Assembly (NCBI RefSeq): GCF_000003815.2
Contig: NC_049981.1
Location: forward strand, 20,826,505-20,890,504
Length of the DNA: 64,000 nt
Reading direction: 5' to 3'
Origin: Branchiostoma floridae
Taxonomy: Eukaryota > Chordata > Leptocardii > Amphioxiformes > Branchiostomatidae
This document shows, piece by piece, positions 13,307-25,300 of the stretch (position 1 is its first letter; every line of letters starts with the position of its first letter). A program made the translations under genes and the position numbers. A model generated the notes under the pieces. That model was not told the DNA's origin. It searched no databases and saw only the letters and a list, made by a program, of their open reading frames with translations.

Positions 13307-16300
13307 CTGGAAATAAAATAGTACGTATTATACCAGATTTCAACCAGGTCATGTGGACTCTAAAAGTCGGCCAGAAAATATCTTGTCACAATAGTTAACG
13401 CGTAGTACCTTGCCATGGATTAAATGATTAGTGATATGCACCCCCATTGCTTTACTTTGAGATTGTACATGCATTTAACCAATGGGCATGATTTGTAAAA
13501 CACAATCTTTTATACTGGGCATACATGTAAAAGCTATTACAAGTACCGGTTATATTTGAAGCTTCGTGCAGACTCCTGCAAAGTTGTTCCACTGTTTCCA
13601 CTTCAACGTCGTCCTTGCACGCAACCTCTCTCTTCATGGGCCATCGTTGTGTTGCTGCAGCTACTTGAATCATCGGATTGAGTCCACACGTCACAGGCAC
13701 AACAAACAGAGCAATCCATGGCGTCAGTGTGACAAAGATATCATCCTGTACCGTGGAGAACATGCCAACAACAGCAACGATTATCCAGCAGATGAAGTCT
13801 GTCACGATGATTGTCTTGGTTGTTCTTTGTTTTTCATAGTGTTTTACTTTATTCTTGCCATCGTTCGTGCTGTTCAATCCCTCTACATAGCAGCTTAAAC
13901 TCCAACATGCTACAGATGCCAACGTCATGATGGTTGGAAGAGTGACGAACAGTACAAACCAATATTTCCACCTTCCTTGCTTCTGGATAATGTCTATAAA
14001 TGGTGAGCACGCAGCAGTCGTTTGCACGTCAAGCAATCCAAGATGAGGTATGTTCATCGTTACAACGGTGCACATAAAAGCGGACATCCAGCACGTAGCT
14101 ATCATAATAGCAATGTATCTGTTCTTAAATCTCCGAATGGTACTCGGGAGGCGAGATATGAGGTGGATCTGTACAACTATTGCTACTACTAGGAAGAGTG
14201 AGGCCATTTTGGAAAACGTCACTAATCCCGTTGCAATAGCACAGGCAGCATGGGAACGCCATCGTTGTTCGTTTAGAATATAACGATCTTGATAATAGGT
14301 GTTTGCAGAGGCTATGATGATCATGTATAATCCAGTCAAGGCATCTGCTATGGCAAGATTGCAAAGAAAGTGCTTTGACGGTCCGCTTGTTTTGCTCCTC
14401 ACTTGATATATTAAAATGGCCGGATTGCCAACTATTGACACTACTCCAAGGAACCACGTTGTTACTGTTAGGCTGTTGCTTCCGATAAGATGCTCACACG
14501 AGGAGACATAATCCTGCTGAGCAGAGCAGACGTTGGTCTGGGGTGCCATGCAGCACAGCTTGTATTGATTGGTGTTCCTGGAACACAGAAGGAGACAGCA
14601 AAGGCATGTGTAACCCAGGTGTCTCTTAGCACGCCAGTCTGGATTTTCCAATTATGAAAACAGACATAAAACTTAGTGAACCGGAAAATTGCTGATCCTG
14701 GGCACCCTGATGTGATACATCTTGACTAATGTAGATTTGAACGCAGTTTAGATTTTACTGCAAGAAATAGTGCATTGCAAAGTAGTCGGCAATATAAAGT
14801 GCATTGCAAAGGCTGCACCTTTTGTTTTGTGAAATTCAGTATGCTCAATATTGTAATGCGGAATACTCACAGCTTGTAAAGATCAGGAAGACCTTGAAAT
14901 GCATCCATTGAAACATCATTCACATTGTTACCTGTAAGATCACTGAAAGAAAATAAGGTCGCGTTAAGTACTAGTATAAGGCAATCATAAAGTGATTATC
15001 GTACAGTAGAGTGGTCCAAGGTAATTAAACACATTATGATTTCCGGCAATACAGTTTCAAACGTACACTTTACGCAATGGTGTCTGTACGAAAAGATGGA
15101 TAAAGCCTATAATTGATGTATGTTTATGGAAAAGTACAAGCTGGTATATAAAACTCACAGAACGTGCAAGCTGGCCAATCCTTTAAATGTCTCTGCCGTT
15201 AATCTGTGAATGAGGTTGCCACTGATGTTCCTGTTACGAGCAAAAATCACAGAACATCAATGCAGTGAATATTTGATAGCTTTGGCGACTTCGAAGGTGG
15301 AGGTCCGGAACTGTAGTACTGTAGCTAGTGGCATCACTGTAAATTTTGACAGCAGCTAGCAGCAATCAAAATGAATATCGGACGTTTACGTGGGAAAACT
15401 TGTGAATACAAGAGTGCAAAGTGTTGGACTGTCCAGTGCCATGATGACTACACTTCTGTACTCTGATGGGTGTGTTCGAAAGTGGTATATGTACTGCGTC
15501 TTTGACACTCTGTGTTCTTTGTTCTGAAATGTAAATTGTCGCAAGATACCCATGAATTCAGATGCTTTCTATGACCATGCTGTGGTGGTTCAGTTAGAGC
15601 TGATAGAAACAATTTGTCTTCATCGTGTCTGATTGTGCTATGTGGTGTTTGTGACACAGATACTCACGCTACTCACAGTTACTGTTACAGAATAGGGCCA
15701 GCATTCACTTAAAGTAAAATGTGGGGGCACATGCTCAAGATCGATCCGTTTCTTCAAGATGACGTGAAATTGGCCACAGGGGTGATGTACTTACAGGGCT
15801 TTTAGACGAAACATGCTGGAAAATGTACCAACGGGAATTTCCCTCAAGGAATTTTCACTGACATCCCTGTGCAAAAAAAAACAACGAAGCAACATTAAAG
15901 CACAGTATCCAATCGATATAACGGCTATTGTGCAAACTGCTAAGTTCATGACACATGACAAGCACACTCATCAGTGATTTAGACGTAACCCGAACCTGTT
16001 AGTGCTCCGAGGCAAGAAAAATCAATACACATTCTAATCTATCGTCTATACGTATGGTATTATCTGAAGAGCTTTCAAGCCATACACGGCAATGGCAATA
16101 CGTCACCACGGATAAGGGCGATACCGGGAAAGAACTGTGATGATGTTTGTCACATTTCCAGATGTATCTATTCCCTCATCTTTGTTTGAAAGGAGGCATG
16201 GCTGTCTCACTGACGTGTTAATGCTTCATCGATCGGCGATCGATTGCGTCTTTGGATGAGGAAAATACTCTCACTATGTATTGGATATGGGCCTATTTCA

Positions 16301-19300
16301 TTAGCAGATGGGTCGTACAGAAGGGAAATCCCTCCCGGTGGTATGTTATTTGATCGTTTTGATGATAGTACTCACAGGGTGGTTAACAGGCGCCATGTTC
16401 TCAGGGAGTCTTTTGTCAGGTTGAGCCTGTTGCGAGCAAGGTACCTTTGGGGTTGGAAGGAATTGGATGGTGTAAGTATAACATTTAATGAAGATTGGTT
16501 CCTTTCTATTATGGAAACGGTTCAAATTCTGTCCAACTCAAGAGCAGAGAAACATATAAAATTTAAAAGAAAACTCAAAACAGTGTGTCTGCAGATATTG
16601 TACTAAGGGCTTTACCAACTTACATACATGTAGCAATAAAAGATATGGCTATCATGATGCAATAGTAGCAAAGAAGTAATAGAAAGTTTAGCATAATAAT
16701 TATCGAAATACAACCAACATGAATGGGATACAACGACGTTTGCAGCGACCACTACATATCAAATGCGACAAGCTTATCCTTAGAACCCGCTATAAATATG
16801 TATCATACGATGTATGGATATTCATTAATATCTGATAAAGGTTACATTTGATTGAAATGTCATACCAAAATCCACATCGTTTGGGTGACTTTCAAGTTGC
16901 AACTGAAGATGACAGACTGCAAAATTTGATAAGGGTTTTGTTTGTAACCTAGTATGACGTGCACTTCCATGAGGAGACACTCGGAGCCGCCTAGTCTACT
17001 GCATGGGGTATGCTGCTTGTCACTTACAGTTCTCGGGTTGTTCTTGGGATCTTGGCTGGGATCTTGGCAAGGCCTTTGTTTATACAGCTAACGACTCCAT
17101 CTGAGCACTTGCAGGAGGAAGGGCAAGTGGATGCTGCAACATACAACAACAGCGTTTTTGACCCTACAAAAGACACAACAAGACTTCCGTAGGATCTAGT
17201 GCATCTGCACATATATAAATACAAACAAATAAACAAGTACATACAAATGAATTAACCAACGAACAGGTATAAGAATAACTCAGCATATCTGTCCTTTACA
17301 ATACTAGTTCTAAGGTCAATTTTTATGTATTTGCCTACGTGTACACAAGAAGAGTATCTCCAATCACTGAATTTATCTAAAGGATAGAAGATATTTTAAT
17401 CTTTTGAGCATGCAGAATACGACATACACGAGTATTGCACAATACTTCAGTTATTGGCAGGAAGCTCTTTCTTTAGAGTTGATGGTTTCGAGTTATTGAG
17501 TGCACATCTATTGATGAGATAGCTATGAGATATCTGTTGGGCTGCTTGCGGAACAGCCTTTGGGTTACTTTGATAGCCATATACTCTGTTTTAGGACAAG
17601 TGACATGGTGTTTTGCCTTGAAAAGGTACGTTGTCAATCCATATCCATATATACATGATACATAGTATATCTAACGTTACATCTTCCCTACACCTACCAT
17701 CAACTCGCATAGAGCATAACACCAGATTGGGTCTGCGAAATGCACAGTCAGTTCTTGGAACGATCCAACTATCCCCCTCGGTATCGTAACGCCGCTCGAC
17801 TACACCACATGTATCTGATCCATCATATTTGATATTCATATAGACACGCGGTCGGGGATAGACTGGCCACATATTTTGAAGGTAACCCTGAACGCGGAGA
17901 AAATCGATCGAAGAGTTGACGGTTGCAACGGATGAGCCTGCCTCACTGCACAACCGATCGGCCTGTCTAGATGGATTTGACGGACGGGAAGACAGCTCGT
18001 AGGGCCTAAGGCAGGCGAATCCTACCATGGTCCAGTCCTTGTTGCAACCTAACAAAGAATAAGAGCTTGTCAGTGATTAAAAGTCTCAGAAAGCAAACAG
18101 TTCCATAAATCTAAGAACTGACCTGATGACTGTGCACAAGGCACTTCGTTTGTTAACGTTGCACTTTCTGCATGATGCATTACTACCTTCGCCAGGAAGG
18201 TTAAGGTTTAGGTAGCGTGTGCGTTAGTGTGGGACCGCTATAACTCGAAATATGTCTGAATGGATTATCTTTATACTTATGTTATACCATGAATAGTATT
18301 GTTGACCTCGACAGTCGTTTCCAAGTCCTCATGTAAGACAAATATAACGCAGTGATTACATCCGTGTCTTTGTGAACTTCCTTTTTATCTTCATTCCCAT
18401 TCGTAAAACCTTAAAGACGCAATAAGGCTTTAGTTTCCAAACATAGCAAACCATTAGTAAAGCCTCTTAGGACTTACACCTAGCAGATGAACGATGCCTA
18501 GACGACCTTGATACAAACTTCAAACGTCCTTGCTTTATGAGTAAAGTTCAGCGTGCCCAACAGTGGGAGCCAAAAACTGAATTAATGCCGGGCCAGGGCA
18601 TTACATCGAACTAAAACCATTGGGTCGAACAAATAAATTATAGCAGATATTGAAAATAGCACACATACACTCAGTATAATCAACGAGTGTTTTTAAGCCT
18701 CCTCGGTATAATGTTAAAATCTATGTGCGCATCAACAATAAAATTGAAAATTAAAAACAAATGGGGCCACGGTGCTCAACATCATCGTTCTTCATCTCGC
18801 CAACACTAGCAGACGACATACAAATGCATCAAAGGGATCTCGAGTTATAGCTGCGAACACACAGACACAATCAACTGGAACACCCCCGTATAAGGTGAAC
18901 CGCCTTCACGTAGCTAACGACAGTCATTCGTTGCGTAATCACACTTCTTTATTCAACGGAAAATATATAGCATTGAACTATAGGACAGAGCTGAGTCTTT
19001 GAATACAAATGAAGTTGAGCTGGTGACTAGTCAAGTTACTTTGGACTGCTTTCAAAGGCAGGTTCTCAATATACTAGTATATGAGGGTCGAATGAAGAAG
19101 GCCTATCGGGAAATTCACAAGACACCTTTTAGACAGAAAATAACTCACATTGAGTGAAAAATCACCAGGCCGATGATGAATAAAGACGAGAAATTTAAAA
19201 CTCATATTGGTAAGGTCTTGAAGAAATTACCATCATCAACAAGGAGTTGACAATGATTTACTTAGCAAACTTTACACGAAAGCAAAGTTGTACTTTAAGA

Positions 19301-22300
19301 TAACATCAAGTACAGCAGTGACGAGATAGGAAACATGCCACAGTCCTAGATGGTAAGATAACTAGCATAGATCCTAGTATAAGGTTGAATTGTCTTTGGC
19401 ACGTGAATTTGAAAGTTCTAGACGTAATGATAATTGCAAACTACCTCTGGCCTTGGCCTTGCAGATATAGGTCCTAGTAGCCTCGGGATAGTTACAGGGC
19501 ACGGTGAACCACTTTGTCTCCGTTTGGCCAGTCAGCATCAGAGCGCAACTCTCCGTATTCTGTCCAGCTGGCAACGGGGTTGTCCCTCTCCAATATGTGA
19601 AACTAGAGCATTTAGAAATGTCAACATTAGACAACCTTGAATGGCTTCAGAATGTAAACTTTTTTCAATGACGAAGCAAACAGCATGACGTGACATCAAG
19701 GTAACATATGAGCTTACATGAATGACAATGTCATAGTTGCTGCAAAAGCCTGGATATTATTACACGAGAGCTTCAAGGATTTTGGTAACAGGTGCTATGC
19801 GCAAATGTTTTTACCAACTTAAGCAACTAGTTCCAAATACAATGTTTTCATGTAGATGCATATGGTGCCATTGCACTCGCAAAATTCTCCATGAATAGCA
19901 CTTTTTTTTGCCCAAATAGGGTACCGGACGTCCTGTGAGTTAAGTTCCATGCCAATAAGGTAATCATTGCTCCCTCTTGGCCCATGCCAACAATTTTACT
20001 GCGAAGTTATTCTCACACAATTACGTTGTCATACACGAAATGAGCGCCCTTTAATCCCAAGAATCGTAAATGGTTTTACAGGCAGAGAGTGCTAAAACTA
20101 TGACACTTGACAACGTGGCACTTACAGCACTTTACTGCCATCCACCCATGCATATTTCGCGTCATGACCGGTCGTCATGAGACCTATAAAAGCCGAGATG
20201 GTGCTATCCCTGTCTACAGCACCCGTCTCTCTCTCCAGAAGTTCTTTTACGTGTTCCATCTCTTCTGGGCTGGAAATACTGGCCAGATCCGAACCCGCCT
20301 CCGTGCATCTAAAGTAATGGGAATATCTATTTTCAATAAAGTTGACTTACTTAGGTACTTCTACTACGGGCACCAATGTACAATTCGTGGCAGATGGCAA
20401 CTGACAGAGAAGAATAACATACTTAAGCTTCAGATGAATTATAAAAACCGTTCGAACATATGTCATGTCACAAGATGTGGTCCCTTGTGACCCATCGGTT
20501 CAAAGGTCGCTACGTTACTGAGGCAATTCCAAATGAGACTGCTGCCACATTCTTTCAATCTTTTCAAGCATGACATAGTTTGAAATAGTTTCTATTTGAT
20601 ATTCAAATGATGGGTTTTGAATATAAAAATAAAGAAAATATTGTTAACAATGTGACGTTGCTCACCTTTGTTGGGCTGTTTCCCAAGATAACGTTTCCTC
20701 GTTGACGACCACACGGTAACAGTTGCTCCGGTAATATTGAAACCCACTTTCACACAGCTCCTCTGAAAAAACGGGAATCAAACCGAACATATTTAAAGCG
20801 TGCCTGATCCAGTTTAGCGGCTTAGCCGCAATAACGATGAATTCATCTTCCGTTTACAAGGTACATCATATGGTTTCATAGGCCATCTGTTACCGTTTTA
20901 CACTTACGTATTCGGACCTTTATGCTGTCATCAAATGCCTTTCTTAGTAGCTTAATTCAAGGGAGAAGATTTGATGCCTGGGAATATCCGTCCATAGCAT
21001 ATAATTGGTGGAATGGACAGTATTGGAAATAAAACGATGATGGTGGGTACTGTTGCTGTTGAGACAATAGGAAATATCTTTAGATCCTGAAGTAACAAAT
21101 TTGTGGAAATAGCAACCAGGTACTGCAAGCTACTGTGTGTGTTGCATACTGATTCTCACTTGGCTTCTTCTTAATGATCCTTAATACATCCGGCAATCCA
21201 GTCTTTTACAGATTCATTCCAACATTTTAATTACAGCTTACTTATATTTGTATTAAATTGGTTGACTTCGGCTTACCCATTTCAATTGGTTCTGTGTTTG
21301 GAGTTACAGCTTTGGTGGTTGTGTAAAAGGCAGTAAACGTCGGGTCCTTCTTTGTGCCTATTCTGTCCTTGACAAACTTTACCATCACCTGCGAACTTTT
21401 GAGCTCCACTGAGAACAATGGATAACTTTGCCGTATATCCAGAACTGTTCGAAATGTGCCATCGTCTTCCAGCTCTTGGATTAAGATGAAGTCCTCTCCT
21501 TTCTGGTCCGCCGTTAGACTGAGGTTTTGGAACGTTAGCACCGCCTTGTTTCCTGGTGGAGGTGATATGTGCCAGTCGCATACTAACGGCTGCCTGTCCA
21601 CGTCACTGCGGGGAGGTGGTTGAAAGAACCCGCATGGTGCCTGTAGGTCCTGTTGCTGCTTACAGCTTGTTGTTGGTATCTGTGTGCATTCTAAACAAAA
21701 CATGGGGAAACAACGCTGCATTGTTTTCAATATAGACAAATTGCTTTTTTAGAATTTCTGGCTAGACTTTGTGTCATTGGAAAAGGTACTGAGTTCATGG
21801 AGGGGGGGGGGTGGAAGGAGAGGGATGGGTTCCCCCTCTGCCCCCGCCTTAGACAGTGAATAACAAACAACGCACTGTCCTTACTTCTTTAAAAAAAGCT
21901 ATGGAACAGCCTTTTTACTTCGGTGGTACATTTATCAATTGATGTCTTACCCGTCGTCCTGAAATGGAAATAAAATCCGCTCCTAGACCAGGTGCAGAAG
22001 GACCTGTAGACCATCTCAATTGCGTGACTAGATGACGTAATCGTCTTCCAGTCCTCCTCTGCTTCCCGGCAATACGAGTAAATCAACACTGGCGAATTCC
22101 CTTGTAAGTCGTAAATCTACGAGATGCAAAAACGGATGTAACATGTAGCTGCAGACCATTCGTAAAACTAATTGCCGCTACTCAGACATTATGCCGTGCA
22201 TTCACAAGCAATTGCGACAATACTCCCTTATTTTGCACTTGTAATTTGAAAACTTTTATGTCTGAGAGCCATTGTGCCATACATTACGTAGAGACTCGAG

Positions 22301-25300
22301 CTTTACGGTCGCAATCTTTGACACGGAATGAGCAATTAAGATCGTGAACAAACGACCTGTGAATCAGTATTTTAGCTGAAATTGCTGTTTCTAAATTGAA
22401 TGAGTTGCTCTCTATCCCTAAAGCTTCTTGGATTACCCTGAATTACTAAGATATTTTGCAGCGCCACATTGTCGAGGGGTGCTGTAGACACGGTCCCCAT
22501 GTGCATACTAATGACAGTAACATTCTTTGATAGTAGGCAATAAAGTCAAAGTGTACAAGATCTAGACTTCTTTCTACCTGTAAGTCCTCGTCGCATCCAT
22601 CCTTCATTCCTTTGCACATGAATCTGATGCCTTCGTACCTCGATAGTGGCGGCATAAGAATCTCTATGAACATATTCTCTTTCATTTCAATACGTATTCG
22701 ATAGTCATAGTTGGTGAAGTCATGGTCGGGGAGGTGCTTGAATATGCCACAAGGTGCTTGGATAGTCGTGGTTCCATTCTTCGTGAGGTGGTGCGATAGA
22801 TCTCGACAGCCTGAACGAAAAACAACGTAACTTACAACTTTGCAATGGTGTCAGCATTATGTTTCATTGTTTTGTTGAGTAATGATTTTTTATCATAGAC
22901 GTACTTATTTGATTTCAACCTTAAAAGTTTGTTTTATGTTTGTTTACGCAGGGTACTTATAAAACCGTTACTTTGTTAAAATAAGATGTATGTATGGTTT
23001 ATTATTTAAAATGAAAGGTATATATGGTTTACTTTTATCCTGCGCTACACAACTTCTAGAGGTCAGAGGCTGATTGTGCCTCCCACCGGAGGAGTTCAGG
23101 GTTCTCTGTCACTATGGAAGCCAGTCATCGCAGCCTCCAACACCATGGTAACAGACCGTTCTCAGCCTGGCAATAATTGGTCCATATTATAACCTCACCT
23201 CACCAGTCCAAAAACCTCATCGGCCTGGGGGCAGCAATAAAAGCCTTTCACGCCCTGCTCATGTTATTACATTTTGCATGAATTAACAGGACTAGGCCGG
23301 ATGTTGTGAACTCTCCTAACTTAGAGGTGCTGGGAGCTGCCCAGAGAAGGGGCTACTAGACATGAGATTTATATAGCCAAGTTTGATTTGAGATAATATT
23401 CAAATCCAATGTTTAACTATGTACACGAGTTATGTATCAAGCAATGTACCTGTTGGGCTGTACTGAATCTTAGGAGTCCACTGCGCACTTTGCAGGTTTG
23501 CTGAGTCTTTCCACAGTATGATCAAAAGCTCATTTCCAGAAGTTAGAGTTGGGAGCGGAAGAGTCACGTAGGGCGCTGGCCACATAGATCCTAGCCTCAT
23601 CGTACCATCATACAGGTCGACTCGAGCGTTGTTGCCGTTTATTTGTTGTCGAGTTGAAATTGTTGGGCTTGTGTTGACGAGGTCCATGCTGGCCAGAAGT
23701 TGCTGATCGCTTGGAGCCTTTACCGCGATCTTGCAATGCACGTGTGCATCTGCGATAATTGACAGCCGTTACGATATGAGCTATTTCGTAGCGTTAAATT
23801 CTGGTAGAAAGACATTATGCGGCACATTCAAAGCAAGCCTTGGTTGAAAATGGATTTTTCACGATAAAACAGGGTGAAGGACACGTTGTACCATATCCGC
23901 TATATTGACCTAAAAGTACCAGCGGTAACTAGGATACTTTCCTCATACCGGGATTTGGAAAACATTCTGTCGAGTGTGAAATCAATAAACGAACAGTGAA
24001 CCGGGTTCTACCAAGTAAACGTACTTACCATCTTGTCTTGGATGCATATTTTTACCAAATACCACAGACCCAACGTTGGTATTTTTCGGGTCAGGAAAGC
24101 ACAAAGGGAGTTCATCGACAACATCTGAAACGATATGAAACAGAATTGTATTTTCACATAGTCTTTAACATAATGGTTACGATGTTCAGAAACGTTGCCC
24201 ATAACTCTCAATAAATCTATTATTGACACCCGAATAAATTAATTAACTGATACATTTATATCTTTAGACGTGGTTTGACCTCACTGTTATACATATTAGC
24301 ATCAGCATGTCTTCGTGCGTAAGAATGTAAACAAAGAAAAGGTAAAAATCATATTTAAAAAGTGAAATAAAAATAAACCTAAAAAATAAAGAAATGTCAG
24401 GCATTATTTAGCTAATCAGCAAACTTCGCAATATCATTGAATTTTTAGTAATGACTTTACTACCTTCAATGAAGCACTGCATGAAAACACCGCCGTCTCT
24501 GTTCCAAAGATGGAGTGAAAGTAAGAATTGGTGACCTTTAGGACTAAATGAGCGAGTCACTTTCTGTCTGAAGTTGTCATCTACGACTGGCGTTGTATTG
24601 ATGTTGTTGCCTTCGTATATCTGAAATGGAATAAATATTGTCATTTTTACCAAAGAGATAAATACTGCGTATATGAACTAAAGTGGAAGGAAAGATAAGG
24701 CACGTTCACGGTTCCGAGTACACATGTACGCAGCAACATGAGTTGTGGGTAATATGTCAAAAGTGAAGGCCCCTGAGACAAAAAGCACGTCCGTGCATTG
24801 TTATACAAATCGAGGCAATGGTCGAGACGAGAGATTTTTACAAATTTGGAGCTTCATCTTTGGCATACTAATAGCCACACTTCCTGTCGCTGCACGTTCG
24901 TACTAGGAACCGCGAATGTGCTTATTGGTAAATGTTTCTAGTGTATGACATTCACCAACCCGTAAGTAGCTTTTGTCAACTACGCCCCAAGGGTCCCAGG
25001 TTATCCACATCCGCTCCCTCAGCTCGCTCTGCAGGGTGAGCTGCAGTGGTATTAAGGCCATCTCGTCCCCAGTGATATTCAACGAACCCGGGCACGGGAA
25101 CGTCTTCTGGCCCATGTCAACAATGGCTTGGTGGGCCTCGTGCCCTGCTTCTGTGTGACATAATACAAGTCATAACACATCATATCAAGTCAAAAGAATA
25201 TAACCTCAAAGTAAACGTTTCAGGATGACATTGGGGAAATTGAATGCTTCCAAAATTCAATCTGTAATTAGCTTATAATACAACAAATTGAGGTTACCGA

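Noticed and set aside
13566-14283. Plus-strand open frames over the 7TM exon
   Set aside because: They are antisense shadows of the seven-TM coding exon and show no family motif.
15661-15690. Possible extra LRR exon (acceptor CTGTAACAG followed by a GTGAGT donor)
   Set aside because: Only five bases lie between the two sites, far too short for a repeat.
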